Assembly: GCF_003201105.1 (NCBI RefSeq)
Contig: NZ_QICJ01000015.1
Span: forward strand, 43,461 to 107,460
From: Dyella sp. AtDHG13
GTDB taxonomy: Bacteria; Pseudomonadota; Gammaproteobacteria; Xanthomonadales; Rhodanobacteraceae
Length of the DNA stretch: 64,000 nt
Reading direction: 5' to 3'
Below are positions 30,913-40,699 of this stretch, one piece after another. The position numbers and the translations under genes were made by a program. The notes beneath the pieces were generated by a model. It was not told the DNA's origin. It was given only the letters and a program-made list of their open reading frames with translations, and searched no databases. The stretch's first letter is position 1, and each line of letters opens with the position of its first letter.

Positions 30913-32430
30913 ATGAACACTTCGCTTTCGTTCCGCGCTGGCGCGTCACGCGTCGCGTCGCGCCGTTCCTCCCTGCGCATGGCCGCGATGGCGGCGGCAC
31001 TGCTCGGCCTTGCCGGTTGCACCGTGGGGCCCGACTACGTGCGCCCGGAGGTCAAGACCCACGCGCAGTACAGCAGCCAATCCATGCTGGATACGCGCGA
31101 AGCGGCGCAGAGCGCGCCGGAACTCGACACGTGGTGGCAGGGCTTCGGCGATCCGGAACTGACGCGCATCATCGGTCGCGTGATGGCACAGAACCTCGAC
31201 CTTGCCGCCGCCATGGCGCGCGTGGACCAGGCCCGCGCCGCCGCGCGCGAGGCCGGTGCGCAACTCGCACCGCAAGGCAGCCTGGACGGACAGCTGACGC
31301 AGCTGCACCAGTCCACCAAGAGTCCGCTCGGCGAGATCGCCAGCCATACGCCGGGCTACCAGCGCACGCAGACGCTGGAGAACATCGGCGTGGGCGCCAG
31401 CTGGGAGCTTGATCTTGCCGGCGGCCTGCATCGCGGTGCGGAAGCGGCGGATGCCGAAGCGCAGGCGGCGGAAGCCAATCGCGATGGCGTGCGCGTTTCC
31501 ATCGCCGCCGAAGCGGCGGACAGCTACTTCCAGGTGCGCGGCGCGCAGGAACGCATCCGCCTCGCGCAACAGCAGATCGACACCGAGACGCAGTTGCTGG
31601 AACTGGTGAAGGTGCGCCTTGCCGGCGGCCTCGCCACCTCGCGCGAAGCGGCGCAAGCCCAGGCGCTGGTGCTGCAAGCCAAGGCCACCTTGCCGCCGCT
31701 GCGCACCACGCTGGCGCAGCAGCTCAACCGCCTCGACGTGTTGATGGGCGTGCCGCCCGGCACCTATGCCGCCGAACTCAAGGACAGCCCGCGGAACTAC
31801 ACCGTGCCCGCCATCGCCACCGACGGCGGCCCCGACATGCTGTTGCGCCGCCGCCCCGACGTGATCGCCGCGGAGCGCAAGCTCGCCGCATCCAACGCAC
31901 GCATCGGCGTGGCGGTGGCCGAGTACTACCCGAAAGTCTCGCTGGGCGGCCTGCTCGGTTTTGACAGCCTGCACAGCGGTTCGCTGTTCTCGTCGCAGGC
32001 ATTCCAGCCGCAGGCCGTGCTTGGCCTGCACTGGCGGCTATTCGATTTCGGCCGGGTCGATGCCGAGGTGGCGCAGGCCAAGGGCGCCAACGCGGAAGCG
32101 CTGGCGCTGTATCGCCAATCCATGCTGCGCGCCACGGAAGACGTGGAGAACGCCATCGTCTCGCTGGCCGAACTGGAAACCCAGCATCGCGACCTCACGG
32201 ACGAAGTGAAGGCGCACGAAGATGCGCGCGCCGCCGCGCAGGACGCCTACAAGGGCGGCGCCGTCAGCCTGATCGAAGTGCTGGACGAAGATCGCCAGCT
32301 GCTCGCATCGCGCGACGAACTCGCGCGCGTGCACGCGGACGACGCGCGCGCCGCCGTCGCCACGTTCCGCGCGCTGGGCGGCGGCTGGTCCAACGGCGAT
32401 GCCGGCGAGAAAGCGGTGGCGGAGCGCTGA
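30913..32430 (+). CDS. Outer-membrane efflux lipoprotein (OprM/NodT family)
   Basis: The 505-residue TolC-like channel completes the tripartite pump. The signal peptide ends in a lipobox (ALLGLAGCTVGPDYVRPEV). CTVGPDYxRP is the standard NodT/OprM opening. Two OEP repeats with long helices and the ...LLRRRPDVIAAERKLAASNA signature near residue 315 are intact. The start 30913 lies 26 bases after emrB. A run of only 10 bases separates its stop from the convergent cytochrome gene. Confidence 0.93.
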   Translation: MNTSLSFRAGASRVASRRSSLRMAAMAAALLGLAGCTVGPDYVRPEVKTHAQYSSQSMLDTREAAQSAPELDTWWQGFGDPELTRIIGRVMAQNLDLAAAMARVDQARAAAREAGAQLAPQGSLDGQLTQLHQSTKSPLGEIASHTPGYQRTQTLENIGVGASWELDLAGGLHRGAEAADAEAQAAEANRDGVRVSIAAEAADSYFQVRGAQERIRLAQQQIDTETQLLELVKVRLAGGLATSREAAQAQALVLQAKATLPPLRTTLAQQLNRLDVLMGVPPGTYAAELKDSPRNYTVPAIATDGGPDMLLRRRPDVIAAERKLAASNARIGVAVAEYYPKVSLGGLLGFDSLHSGSLFSSQAFQPQAVLGLHWRLFDFGRVDAEVAQAKGANAEALALYRQSMLRATEDVENAIVSLAELETQHRDLTDEVKAHEDARAAAQDAYKGGAVSLIEVLDEDRQLLASRDELARVHADDARAAVATFRALGGGWSNGDAGEKAVAER

Positions 32431-32440
32431 GCGCTGCCGG

Positions 32441-33883
32441 CTACTTGTTCGTCACCGGCACGCCGGCCTGATCCTCGGCGAGCGGGCCGGGCGCGTCCGA
32501 TCCGCGCTGTCGCGGATCGTAGCCGCTCATCAGCGGCTCGCCCGCGGGCGGCAGGTCGCGCAGACGCGCCACGTCCTGCGCGGACACGGCGCCGCCGCGA
32601 TTGCCCCAGCTGGAGCGCGCGAAGCTGAGGATCTCGGCGATCTGCTGGTTGTTCAGGCGTTCGCGGAAGGCCGGCATGGTGAACTGCGTGGGTGCATCGC
32701 GGCCCGCTGGCATGGTGCCGCCGTGCAATACCAGGCGGATCGCGGAGGCCGCGTTGTCGCCGTTGAGCACAGGGTTGCCGGCCAGCGCGGGGAACACTTG
32801 ACCGTAGCCGTGGCCGTCGGTGCGATGGCAGGTGGCGCAGTTGTCCACGTAGAGCTGCGCGCCCGGCGCGCTGACGTTGCCGCTGTGCAGTGCGGTGTGC
32901 GTGGCGTCGCTGTACGTCACCGCCTGCTCGTCGCGCGCGGCCGGCAATGACTTGAGGAAGTGCGCGATGGCAGCAACGTCCGGATCGTTCAGGTACTGCG
33001 TGCTGTGCTCGACCACGTCGCTCATGCCACCGAACACGGCGCTGCGCTCGGATCGCCCGCTCTTGAGCAGCGCGGCGATCTCTTCCTCGCTGACGCTGCC
33101 CAGGCCGCTGGCCAGTTCGCTGCGCAGGCTGGGCGCGACCCAGTTGTCGCTTTCGCCGCCGCTCAGGTAGGCGGTGCCGTCGCGCGGGCCCAGCGCCTTT
33201 TCCTGCAGCGTGAACGAACGCGGCGTGTGGCAGGCGCCGCAGTGGCCTAGCCCCTCCACCAGATATTGCCCGCGTGCGAGCGCGGCATCGCCGGTGGCGG
33301 CGGTTTCCACCGGCGTCACCTTGGGCGCGAACAGCCAGCGCCAGTAGGTGAGCGGCCAGCGCATGGAAAGCGGCCACGCGATGCCTTCGCGCTTGTTCGC
33401 CTGCTTCACCGGCGGCACGCCGTGCATGAAGTACGCGTACAGCGCCTGGATGTCCTGATCGCTCACCTTGGCATACGAGGGATAAGGCATGGCTGGGTAC
33501 AGCGTGTGGCCCTCGTCGTCGATGCCGCGCCGCACCGCGCGCTCGAATTGCCCGTAGGTGAACTTGCCGATGCCGGTGTCCGGATCGGGCGTGATGTTGG
33601 TGCTGTAGATGGTGCCGATGGGCGAGGCAATCGGCAGCCCGCCCGCGAACGGCTGGCCGCCCGGCGCGGTGTGGCAGGCCACGCAGTCGCCGATGTGCGC
33701 GAGGTATTCGCCCTGCTTGATCTGCTCGGCCGTGGTATCCGGCGCCTTCGCGGCCGGGTCGCCGCCGCCGCCCGGAAACAGCATGGCGGCCATCCAGGCG
33801 ATCAGCACCAGCACGACCAGCACCACGATCAGGCGGAGCAAGCCGCCACCGCTGCGCCGCCGACGTCTCCCGTAGGTGTTCAT
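32441..33883 (-). CDS. Membrane-anchored three-haem cytochrome c subunit of an alcohol/gluconate dehydrogenase
   Basis: The 480-residue protein has an N-terminal anchor (LLRLIVVLVVLVLIAWMAAM, residues about 15-34). Three c-type haem motifs follow: CVACH near residue 67, CGACH near residue 215 and CATCH near residue 360. This domain order matches the cytochrome subunit of membrane-bound gluconate, sorbitol or alcohol dehydrogenases, which passes electrons to ubiquinone in the periplasm. ATG 33883 overlaps the stop of the flavoprotein gene (ATGA). It is the last gene of a three-gene operon. Confidence 0.93.
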   Translation of the reverse strand: MNTYGRRRRRSGGGLLRLIVVLVVLVLIAWMAAMLFPGGGGDPAAKAPDTTAEQIKQGEYLAHIGDCVACHTAPGGQPFAGGLPIASPIGTIYSTNITPDPDTGIGKFTYGQFERAVRRGIDDEGHTLYPAMPYPSYAKVSDQDIQALYAYFMHGVPPVKQANKREGIAWPLSMRWPLTYWRWLFAPKVTPVETAATGDAALARGQYLVEGLGHCGACHTPRSFTLQEKALGPRDGTAYLSGGESDNWVAPSLRSELASGLGSVSEEEIAALLKSGRSERSAVFGGMSDVVEHSTQYLNDPDVAAIAHFLKSLPAARDEQAVTYSDATHTALHSGNVSAPGAQLYVDNCATCHRTDGHGYGQVFPALAGNPVLNGDNAASAIRLVLHGGTMPAGRDAPTQFTMPAFRERLNNQQIAEILSFARSSWGNRGGAVSAQDVARLRDLPPAGEPLMSGYDPRQRGSDAPGPLAEDQAGVPVTNK

Positions 33884-35655
33884 GCCTGCACCAATGGGCC
33901 GGGTTGCTTGAGGTAGGTCTCGCGGATCGCCTTGACCGACATGTAGGTCAGGCCGCCGATGAGGCCCGTCGGGTTGTAGCCCAGGTTCTGCGGAAAGGCC
34001 GACGCGCCGGTGACGAACACGTTCGGCACGTCCCAGCTCTGCTGGAAGCGATTGAGCGCGCTGATGTCGGGCGAGGGTCCCTGGATCACGCCGCCCGTGG
34101 TGTGCGTGGTCTGGTACTGCCGGATGTCGTAGTGATCCCCCGGCTTGCGCAGCGTCAGCGAAGTCGCCTTGGGGTTCATCTGCTTGACGATTTCCTGCGC
34201 GCGCTCCGTCACGAACCGGGACATCTTGTACTCGTTGTCGTGCCAGTCGAAGGTGATGCGCAGCAAGGGCAGGCCGAAGGCGTCGTTGTAGGTGGGGTCC
34301 AGGTCCAGGTAGCGGTCGCGATAGGACATCACGGAACCGTGCGTCGCCACGGTGGTGGCGTGCAGGTAGCTGTCCCTGGCGGCCTTCTTCCATGCCGCGC
34401 CCCACGCGGGCGTGCCGGGCGGCACGATCAATTGCTGGATCGGCCGGCCGCCGGTCTGTCCGCCGTAGATGTACGCGCCGCCGATGAAACCGTGCGGCCC
34501 GTGGTCGAAATGGTCGGCGTTGAAATCGTCCACGATCTGCACGCCGCCCGCACCCGCACCGATGAAGGGATTGATCGCCACGTCCTTGTCGAAGAACACG
34601 CCCATGCTGCTCATCATCTGGTACGCGTAGTTCTTGCCGATCACGCCCTTGCCGGTGTTGGGGTCGTAAGGCGTGCCGATGCCCGAGAGCAGCATCAGGC
34701 GCACGTTGTGCATCTGGAAGGCGGCGACGATCACCAGATCCGCGGGCTGCTCCACCTGCTGTCCCTGCGCGTCGACATAAGTGACGCCGGTGGCGCGCTT
34801 GCCGCTGGAATCGAGGTTGATCTTCGTCACGTGGCTGTGCGTGCGAAGCTCGAAATTCGGCTTGCGCATCAGCACCGGCAGGATGGTGGTCTGCGGCGAC
34901 GCCTTGGAATACATGAAGCAACCGAAGCGCTCGCAATAGCCGCACAGGTTGCATGGCCCCAGCCGCGCGCCATAGGGATTGGTGTACGGGCGCGAGGCGT
35001 TGTCCGATGGCTGCGGAAACGGGTGATAGCCTACCGCGCGCGCGGCATCGGCGAACAGCTTGGCGCCGTAGGTGTCCGACACGGCCGGGTTGGGATACGG
35101 CTTCTTGCGCGGGCCTTCGAACGGATTGCCGCCCGGCTGGATCTGGCCGTTGAGGTTGCCCGCCGTGCCCGAGGTGCCGCACAGGTATTCGAACTGTTCC
35201 AGGTACGGCTCCAGTTCGTCATAGGTAACGCCGTAATCCTGGATCTGCATGTCCTCGGGGATGAACTTCTGCCCGTAGCGCTTGCTGATGTGGCTGCGGA
35301 TTTCCAGGTCTTCGGGCGAGGGCCGGTAGTGCTGGCCGTTCCAGTGGATGCCCGCGCCGCCCACGTTGTTGCCGAACAGGAACGAGCCGTACTGGCGGTA
35401 CGGCACCGCCGTGTCGCTCATCGCGTGACGCACCGTGACGGTTTCGCGCGCCAGCGGCTGGAACAGCTCGCCGCGCACGCCATAGGCGAGTTCGTCGGCA
35501 TTGTGCGGATAGACGAAATCCGGCGAGGTGTCGCGATAGGCGCCGCGTTCCAGCGCCAGGATCTTCAGGCCCGTGTCCGCCAGCTCGATGCCCATGATGG
35601 CGCCGGTCCAGCCGAAGCCGACGATGACGATGTCGACCGGCTTCATGCGGATCAT
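33880..35655 (-). CDS. GMC-type flavoprotein, gluconate 2-dehydrogenase-like large subunit
   Basis: The 591-residue FAD protein opens MIRMKPVDIVIVGFGWTGAI, where GFGWTG is the nucleotide-binding variant typical of gluconate 2-dehydrogenase flavoproteins. The GMC C-terminal region ends with NVFVTGASAFPQNLGYNPTG. Between them, CNLCGYCERFGC near residue 243 is a cysteine cluster like the Fe-S site of FAD-dependent glucose/gluconate dehydrogenases. It oxidises a sugar or sugar acid in the periplasm. It has no signal peptide, so export presumably depends on the Tat-signal subunit next door. Gluconate is the best guess; glucose, sorbitol or 2-ketogluconate are alternatives. Confidence 0.88.
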   Translation of the reverse strand: MIRMKPVDIVIVGFGWTGAIMGIELADTGLKILALERGAYRDTSPDFVYPHNADELAYGVRGELFQPLARETVTVRHAMSDTAVPYRQYGSFLFGNNVGGAGIHWNGQHYRPSPEDLEIRSHISKRYGQKFIPEDMQIQDYGVTYDELEPYLEQFEYLCGTSGTAGNLNGQIQPGGNPFEGPRKKPYPNPAVSDTYGAKLFADAARAVGYHPFPQPSDNASRPYTNPYGARLGPCNLCGYCERFGCFMYSKASPQTTILPVLMRKPNFELRTHSHVTKINLDSSGKRATGVTYVDAQGQQVEQPADLVIVAAFQMHNVRLMLLSGIGTPYDPNTGKGVIGKNYAYQMMSSMGVFFDKDVAINPFIGAGAGGVQIVDDFNADHFDHGPHGFIGGAYIYGGQTGGRPIQQLIVPPGTPAWGAAWKKAARDSYLHATTVATHGSVMSYRDRYLDLDPTYNDAFGLPLLRITFDWHDNEYKMSRFVTERAQEIVKQMNPKATSLTLRKPGDHYDIRQYQTTHTTGGVIQGPSPDISALNRFQQSWDVPNVFVTGASAFPQNLGYNPTGLIGGLTYMSVKAIRETYLKQPGPLVQA

Positions 35656-36377
35656 GACTCGGCCCCTTCGATCGACACCGGCCCGAACGGATAGGCCTTG
35701 CCCGCCTGGTCCATCCAGTCGGTGAAATCCGCGCGCGCGCCGGGAAAGCCGATCATCTTCCACGCCGCCATCTGCTTGTTGCCGCCGTACATGGGGTCGG
35801 CGAAATAGCCTTCCTTGGTGTTGGTGAGCAGCTGCGCGAAGAAGGTCGCGGTGGGCACGTCGTCCAGCGTGATCTCGCCCTTCTCCAGCTGATGCAGGAT
35901 CGCATCGCGCTGGTCCGCCGGCAGCGCGGCGAACGTCTGGTTGTGCTGCTTCCGGCACCAGTCGTCGATGGCGGCGATGCCCTTGCGATAGAGCTCGCGC
36001 GGGGTGTAACGCAACTGATACCCCAGGGTCGGCGGCGCATCGGGAACGAACGGCCCCTGCATGTACCACAGGCCGCCGTGGCCGTAGGCCGCTTCCATCT
36101 GGCGATCGAGAAATTCCGGTACGCCCGCTTCCACGGCGCCGGGGCCGTCCTCGTTGGCGGGGATCAGGCGATCCACCGCGGCCTGCAGGAAATCCCACTC
36201 GGGCGCGGTGAAGTAGCGCGGCGTGTACTTCGGGCCGGCGGCGGCGGCGGGCTCGGCCGCGGTGCCGCTTTGCGTCTGCGCGATGGCCGCCGTTCCCAAC
36301 AGGCTGACCGCCGGAACCGCCACCAGCGACTGCCGCAGAAAGTCGCGACGTGAAGGCGAACTGGGCTTGCTCGTCAT
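35652..36377 (-). CDS. Gluconate 2-dehydrogenase subunit 3 family protein with Tat signal
   Basis: The 241-residue small subunit starts with a twin-arginine signal (SPSRRDFLRQSLVAVPAVSL, RR at residues 10-11) followed by an AIA/QTQ-type cleavage region. The mature part has the family features YFTAPEWDFLQAAVDRLIPA and EGYFADPMYGGNKQMAAWKM. It acts as chaperone and export escort for the flavoprotein, which is hitch-hiked across the Tat pathway. It is the first gene of the operon and joined by ATGA to the large-subunit gene. Confidence 0.92.
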   Translation of the reverse strand: MTSKPSSPSRRDFLRQSLVAVPAVSLLGTAAIAQTQSGTAAEPAAAAGPKYTPRYFTAPEWDFLQAAVDRLIPANEDGPGAVEAGVPEFLDRQMEAAYGHGGLWYMQGPFVPDAPPTLGYQLRYTPRELYRKGIAAIDDWCRKQHNQTFAALPADQRDAILHQLEKGEITLDDVPTATFFAQLLTNTKEGYFADPMYGGNKQMAAWKMIGFPGARADFTDWMDQAGKAYPFGPVSIEGAES

Positions 36378-36863
36378 GACACTCCCCGTACCTACGCGCG
36401 TTGCGCTCGCACATGCTGACGCGGCAGGTGATTGCAAAACGTGAAAACCACTGACATGTGGACGCACGCGAAGCGCCTGCATCAGGGATTTCCGCCGCGA
36501 TACGGACGATCATCCTTCACGGCATGTCGACCGCTTGCATGACGACAATCCCGCTTCATGGTGTCACCCGACGAGTGCAGGGCCGAAGGATGTCGGTCGC
36601 GACGCGGTTCGGGCGCAGGGGTGGTGTGGCGCTTCCCTGCAGTCGGGTGACGGTGAGGTCGGCCGCGACATGGAGTGTGTCACCCGATGATCCTGCGAGC
36701 CGCTCGACGCATGGCCAACACCACGCGCACGCAACAACGCGCGGCAGGGGCGGCATTCGCCGTTCCCTCCACTCGCACGTTCTCTTTATCGCCGTCTTCG
36801 CTTCGCGCTTTTCGCGTGGCGGCGGGCACGCGTTTGTCCCCTTGATCACTCGGGAGCCACGTC
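36378..36863. promoter_or_regulatory. Divergent control region between the dehydrogenase operon and adiC, with three GTCACCCGA copies
   Basis: This 486-bp gap contains no credible gene. The 9-mer GTCACCCGA occurs at 36563-36571, at 36679-36687, and inverted (TCGGGTGAC) at 36643-36651. The two direct copies extend to GTGTCACCCGA. The clustering suggests a regulator site controlling adiC-adiA, the dehydrogenase operon, or both. The ribosome site GGGAGCC lies before the adiC ATG. Confidence 0.5.
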
Positions 36864-38207
36864 ATGGCAGATGAAAAACGCAAGATCGGCGTCGTCGCCG
36901 CCACCTTCCTGGTGGCGGGCAACATGATGGGCTCGGGCGTGTTCCTGCTGCCCGGCAGCCTCGCCAAGATCGGCAGCGTGTCGATGTGGGGTTGGGTGGT
37001 CACCACCATCGGCTCGCTGCTGCTGGCCTTCGTGTTCGCCAAGCTGGGCCGCCTCGCGCCGAAAGCCGGCGGCCCTTATGCGTATGCACGCGATGCGTTC
37101 GGCCCGTACATGGGTTTCCAGACCAACACCATCTACTGGTTCGCCAACTGGATCGGCAACGTGGCACTGCCCGTCGCGGCGGTGGGCTACTTCAGCTATT
37201 TCATTCCCGCGCTGTCGCAGCCCCTGGTGCGCACCATCGTGGTGCTGGTGCTGATCTGGCTGTTCACCTTCGCCAACATCCTCGGCGCGCAGGTGGTGGC
37301 GCGCATCCAGTCGATCACCACTTCGTTCGCGCTGGTGCCGCTGTTCGGCATCGCCATCTTCGGCTGGTTCTTCTTCAAGAGCGACCTGTTCGCTGCCGCG
37401 TACAACGTCACCGGCAAGGGCGATTTCCAGGCGATTTCCGGCGCGGCCTCGCTGACCCTGTGGGCGTTCATTGGCGTGGAATCCGCCTCGGTGTCGGCGG
37501 CGGTAGTGAAGAACCCCGAGAAGAACGTCGCCATCGCCACCATCGCGGGCGTGGCGCTGGCCGCCGTGGTGTACATCTCCAGCTCCGCCGTGATCATGGG
37601 CATGATCCCCAACGACCAGCTGCAGGTGGCCGACGCGCCGTTCGCGCTGGCGGCACAGGTGGCCATCGGCAACATCGGCGGCGGCGTGGTGAGCCTGTGC
37701 GCGGCGCTGGGCGCCGGCGGCTCGCTGGGTGGCTGGATCCTGCTGACCGCGCTCAGCGCCAAGGCCGCGGGCGACGATGGCCTGTTTCCCAAAATCTTCA
37801 GCAAGGCGAACAAGGACGACACGCCCGTGCAGGGCCTGTTGATCGTGGGCGTGCTGATGTCGCTGATCGTGCTGATCACGGCCGCCTCGCCCACGGCGTC
37901 GGAACAGTTCGAGGTGATCACGCAGGCCGCGGTGGTGCTGACCCTGCTGCCCTACATCTATTCCTGCGTGGCCTGCTATTTCGCGGTGGAGCTCAGCCAT
38001 GCCACGGTGCACACCGGCATCTACTGGGTGCTGACCAGCATCACTGTCGTGTACTGCCTGTGGGCCATCTTCGGCACCAACGGCCAGATGGTGACCTACG
38101 CCTTCCTGTTCATGCTGTTCATCACCGTGTTCTATCCGTTCTTCAGCGAACAGCGCCGGCAGGACAAGGCCACCCGGGCCGCGCTGCCCGGCACGCCGCG
38201 CGCCTGA
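36864..38207 (+). CDS. adiC: Arginine/agmatine antiporter-like APC transporter
   Basis: The 447-residue APC-family carrier has 12 membrane segments. Segment 1 reads GNMMGSGVFLLPGSLAKIGS, the substrate loop seen in AdiC (GNIMGSGVFLLP). Segment 6 reads LTLWAFIGVESASVSAAVVK followed by NPEKNVAIATI, again nearly identical in pattern to AdiC (WSFIGVESASV). It exchanges the amino acid for its decarboxylated amine and so exports a proton equivalent. A decarboxylase gene follows after 42 bases. CadB/PotE-type specificity (lysine/ornithine) cannot be excluded. Confidence 0.88.
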   Translation: MADEKRKIGVVAATFLVAGNMMGSGVFLLPGSLAKIGSVSMWGWVVTTIGSLLLAFVFAKLGRLAPKAGGPYAYARDAFGPYMGFQTNTIYWFANWIGNVALPVAAVGYFSYFIPALSQPLVRTIVVLVLIWLFTFANILGAQVVARIQSITTSFALVPLFGIAIFGWFFFKSDLFAAAYNVTGKGDFQAISGAASLTLWAFIGVESASVSAAVVKNPEKNVAIATIAGVALAAVVYISSSAVIMGMIPNDQLQVADAPFALAAQVAIGNIGGGVVSLCAALGAGGSLGGWILLTALSAKAAGDDGLFPKIFSKANKDDTPVQGLLIVGVLMSLIVLITAASPTASEQFEVITQAAVVLTLLPYIYSCVACYFAVELSHATVHTGIYWVLTSITVVYCLWAIFGTNGQMVTYAFLFMLFITVFYPFFSEQRRQDKATRAALPGTPRA

Positions 38208-38249
38208 GCACCGTTTCCCCCCTCGCCCTGCGATCGATGGAGTCGCCCC

Positions 38250-40550
38250 ATGTATTTCAACGCCCTGGATTATCCCGTCGTCATCATCGATGCCGACTAC
38301 GACTCGCCGCGCATCAACGGCATCCTCATCCGCGCGCTGGCGGACGAAATCCGCAGCTACGGCCATCGCGTGCTGAGCGGCCTCACCATGAGCGACGCGG
38401 AAGCTGGCGCGCGCACCTACAACGCGGCCTCGGCAGTGCTCATTTCCATTGACGGCGAGGAGGAAGGGCCGCACCAGTTCGACCGCCTGTACGACTTCCT
38501 CAACACGCAGCTGGCCTATCGCGAGAACCTGCCGATCTTCCTGTACGGCGAGCGGCGCACGGTGGAGCAGATCCCCACCCGGCTGCTCAGCATCACGCAC
38601 GGCTTCATCTTCCTCTACGAGGACACCAAGGCCTTCATCGCCAAGCAGGTGATGCGCGCGGCCGACGAGTACATGGAAAACCTGATGCCGCCGTTCTTCA
38701 AGGCGCTGGTGCATCACGCGGCGGAGTCGAACTACTCGTGGCACACGCCGGGCCATGGCGGCGGCGTGGCGTTCACCAAGTCGGCGGAGGGCCGCGCGTT
38801 CCACCAGTTCTTCGGCGAGAACACCTTGCGCAGTGACCTGTCCGTGTCGGTGCCGGAACTGGGCTCGCTGCTCGACCACACCGGCCCGGTGAAGGCGGCG
38901 GAAACCGAAGCCGCGCGCAACTTCGGCGCGGACCACACCTTCTTCGTCACCAACGGCACCTCCACCTCGAACAAGATCGTGTGGCACGCCACGGTGGCGC
39001 GCGGCGACGTGGTGTTCGTCGATCGCAACTGCCACAAATCGCTGCTGCACTCGCTGGTGATGACCGGCGCGGTGCCGGTGTATTTCACGCCCAGCCGCAA
39101 CGCGCACGGCATCATCGGGCCGATCAGCCTGGACCAGTTCGATCCCAAGTCCATGGCCAAGGCCATCGCGGCAAATCCGCTGGCCAGCAAGGCGGCCAAG
39201 GCCAAGGGCAAGGACTTCAAGCCGAAGATCGCCGTGGTCACCAACTCCACCTACGACGGCCTTTGCTACAACGTGGAGAAGATCGCCAAGGACATCGGCG
39301 GCGGCGTGGACTTCCTGCACTTCGACGAGGCGTGGTACGGCTACGCCGCCTTCCACGAGCTGTACGACAACCATTACGCGATGGCCAAGGGCAAGCCGCG
39401 CGACCAGGACCCGATCATCTTCGCCACGCAGTCCACGCACAAACTGCTGGCGGCGTTCTCGCAGGCCTCGATGATCCATGCGCGCAACAGCCGCACGCGC
39501 AAGCTGGACGCGGACCGCTTCAACGAGGCGTTCATGATGCACACTTCCACCTCGCCGCACTACGGCATCATCGCCTCGTGCGACGTGGCCTCGCGCATGA
39601 TGGAGGGCCGCGCCGGCCGCAGCCTGATCGACCAGATGCACAAGGAAGCCATCGCCTTCCGCCGCGCCGTGCTGCACGTGGGCGACGGCATCAAGAAGGG
39701 CGACTGGTGGTTCAGCGTGTGGCAGCCCGACGGCCTCACGGAACGCCTGGACGAAGGCGAACGCGCCGGCCAGCCCGTGACCACCAGGCAGGCCGACTGG
39801 AAGCTGGCGCCCAAGGCCGCCTGGCACGGCTTCGGCGACCTGCCGCGCGACTACGTGATGATCGACCCGATCAAGGTCACCCTGGTGATGCCGGGCCTGG
39901 GCATGGACGGCAAGGTGCAGAAGCAGGGCATACCCGCCGCGGTGGTGAGCCGCTTCCTGTGGGGGCGCGGCATCACGGTGGAGAAGACCAACCTCTACTC
40001 CTTCCTCATCCTGTTCTCCATGGGCGTCACCAAGGGCAAGTGGAGCACGCTCACCACCGAGCTGCTGGCGTTCAAGGAGCTGTACGACGCCAACGCGCCG
40101 CTGAGCAAGGCGCTGCCCTCGCTGGTGCAGGAACACCCCGTGGCCTACGCCGATACCGGCCTGCGCGACCTGTGCGACGCGCTGCATGCGTTCAACACCA
40201 AGAACAAGGTGGCCCAGGTGATGCGCGAGATGTACGTGGAACTGCCCGAGCCCGTGCTCGCGCCATGGGAAGCCTACGACCGCCTGGTGCGTGGCGAAGT
40301 GGAACACGTGGAGATCGACAAGCTCGCCGGCCGCATCGCCGCCACCATGCTGGTGCCGTATCCGCCGGGCATCCCGGTGATCATGCCGGGCGAGAAATTC
40401 GGCGCGAAGGATTCACCCATCATCGAAAGCCTGCGCACGGCCAAGGAGCAGAACGAACGCTTCCCCGGCTTCGAGTCGGATATCCATGGGCTCATCATCG
40501 AGCAGGGAGAGGATGGGCCGCGGTATGTGGTGGAGGTGCTGAAGAAGTAG
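38250..40550 (+). CDS. adiA: Inducible PLP-dependent arginine/lysine/ornithine decarboxylase
   Basis: The 766-residue fold-type I decarboxylase has an N-terminal wing domain (residues 1-130). The PLP domain follows, with SWHTPGHGGGVAFTKS, the LHFDEAWYGYA aspartate region and the cofactor lysine K398 in QSTHKLLAAFSQAS. The C-terminal Orn/Lys/Arg domain ends PGIPVIMPGEKFG. LHFDEAWYGYA resembles AdiA, while ATQSTHKLLAAFSQASMIH and MMHTSTSPHYGI resemble CadA, so substrate is set mainly by the AdiC-like partner. Decarboxylation consumes a cytoplasmic proton and gives acid resistance. Confidence 0.88.
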   Translation: MYFNALDYPVVIIDADYDSPRINGILIRALADEIRSYGHRVLSGLTMSDAEAGARTYNAASAVLISIDGEEEGPHQFDRLYDFLNTQLAYRENLPIFLYGERRTVEQIPTRLLSITHGFIFLYEDTKAFIAKQVMRAADEYMENLMPPFFKALVHHAAESNYSWHTPGHGGGVAFTKSAEGRAFHQFFGENTLRSDLSVSVPELGSLLDHTGPVKAAETEAARNFGADHTFFVTNGTSTSNKIVWHATVARGDVVFVDRNCHKSLLHSLVMTGAVPVYFTPSRNAHGIIGPISLDQFDPKSMAKAIAANPLASKAAKAKGKDFKPKIAVVTNSTYDGLCYNVEKIAKDIGGGVDFLHFDEAWYGYAAFHELYDNHYAMAKGKPRDQDPIIFATQSTHKLLAAFSQASMIHARNSRTRKLDADRFNEAFMMHTSTSPHYGIIASCDVASRMMEGRAGRSLIDQMHKEAIAFRRAVLHVGDGIKKGDWWFSVWQPDGLTERLDEGERAGQPVTTRQADWKLAPKAAWHGFGDLPRDYVMIDPIKVTLVMPGLGMDGKVQKQGIPAAVVSRFLWGRGITVEKTNLYSFLILFSMGVTKGKWSTLTTELLAFKELYDANAPLSKALPSLVQEHPVAYADTGLRDLCDALHAFNTKNKVAQVMREMYVELPEPVLAPWEAYDRLVRGEVEHVEIDKLAGRIAATMLVPYPPGIPVIMPGEKFGAKDSPIIESLRTAKEQNERFPGFESDIHGLIIEQGEDGPRYVVEVLKK

Positions 40551-40593
40551 GTTGCAGGGGCGCGTTCGCGTTTCTCGCGGACGCGCCCTTGCT

Positions 40594-40621
40594 CGTCATT
40601 CCGGCCTGCGCCGGAATGACG
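40594..40621. repeat. REP-like palindrome
   Basis: The 12-bp arm CGTCATTCCGGC and its exact reverse complement are separated by CTGC, 44 bases after the decarboxylase stop. It may also terminate that transcript. A related copy lies at 40700. Confidence 0.8.
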
Positions 40622-40699
40622 GTCTCGCTTGGTCATGCTTTGGGGCAAGCGTGAAAAGAACGTGGCGTGGAGGCATCTCACTGCGCACCTACCCCTCAC

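Noticed and set aside
36846..40307. An 1153-residue open frame on the minus strand opposite adiC-adiA
   Set aside because: It is the mirror of two well-supported genes with strong GC third-position bias, is rich in His/Arg/Gly/Gln and has no family features.
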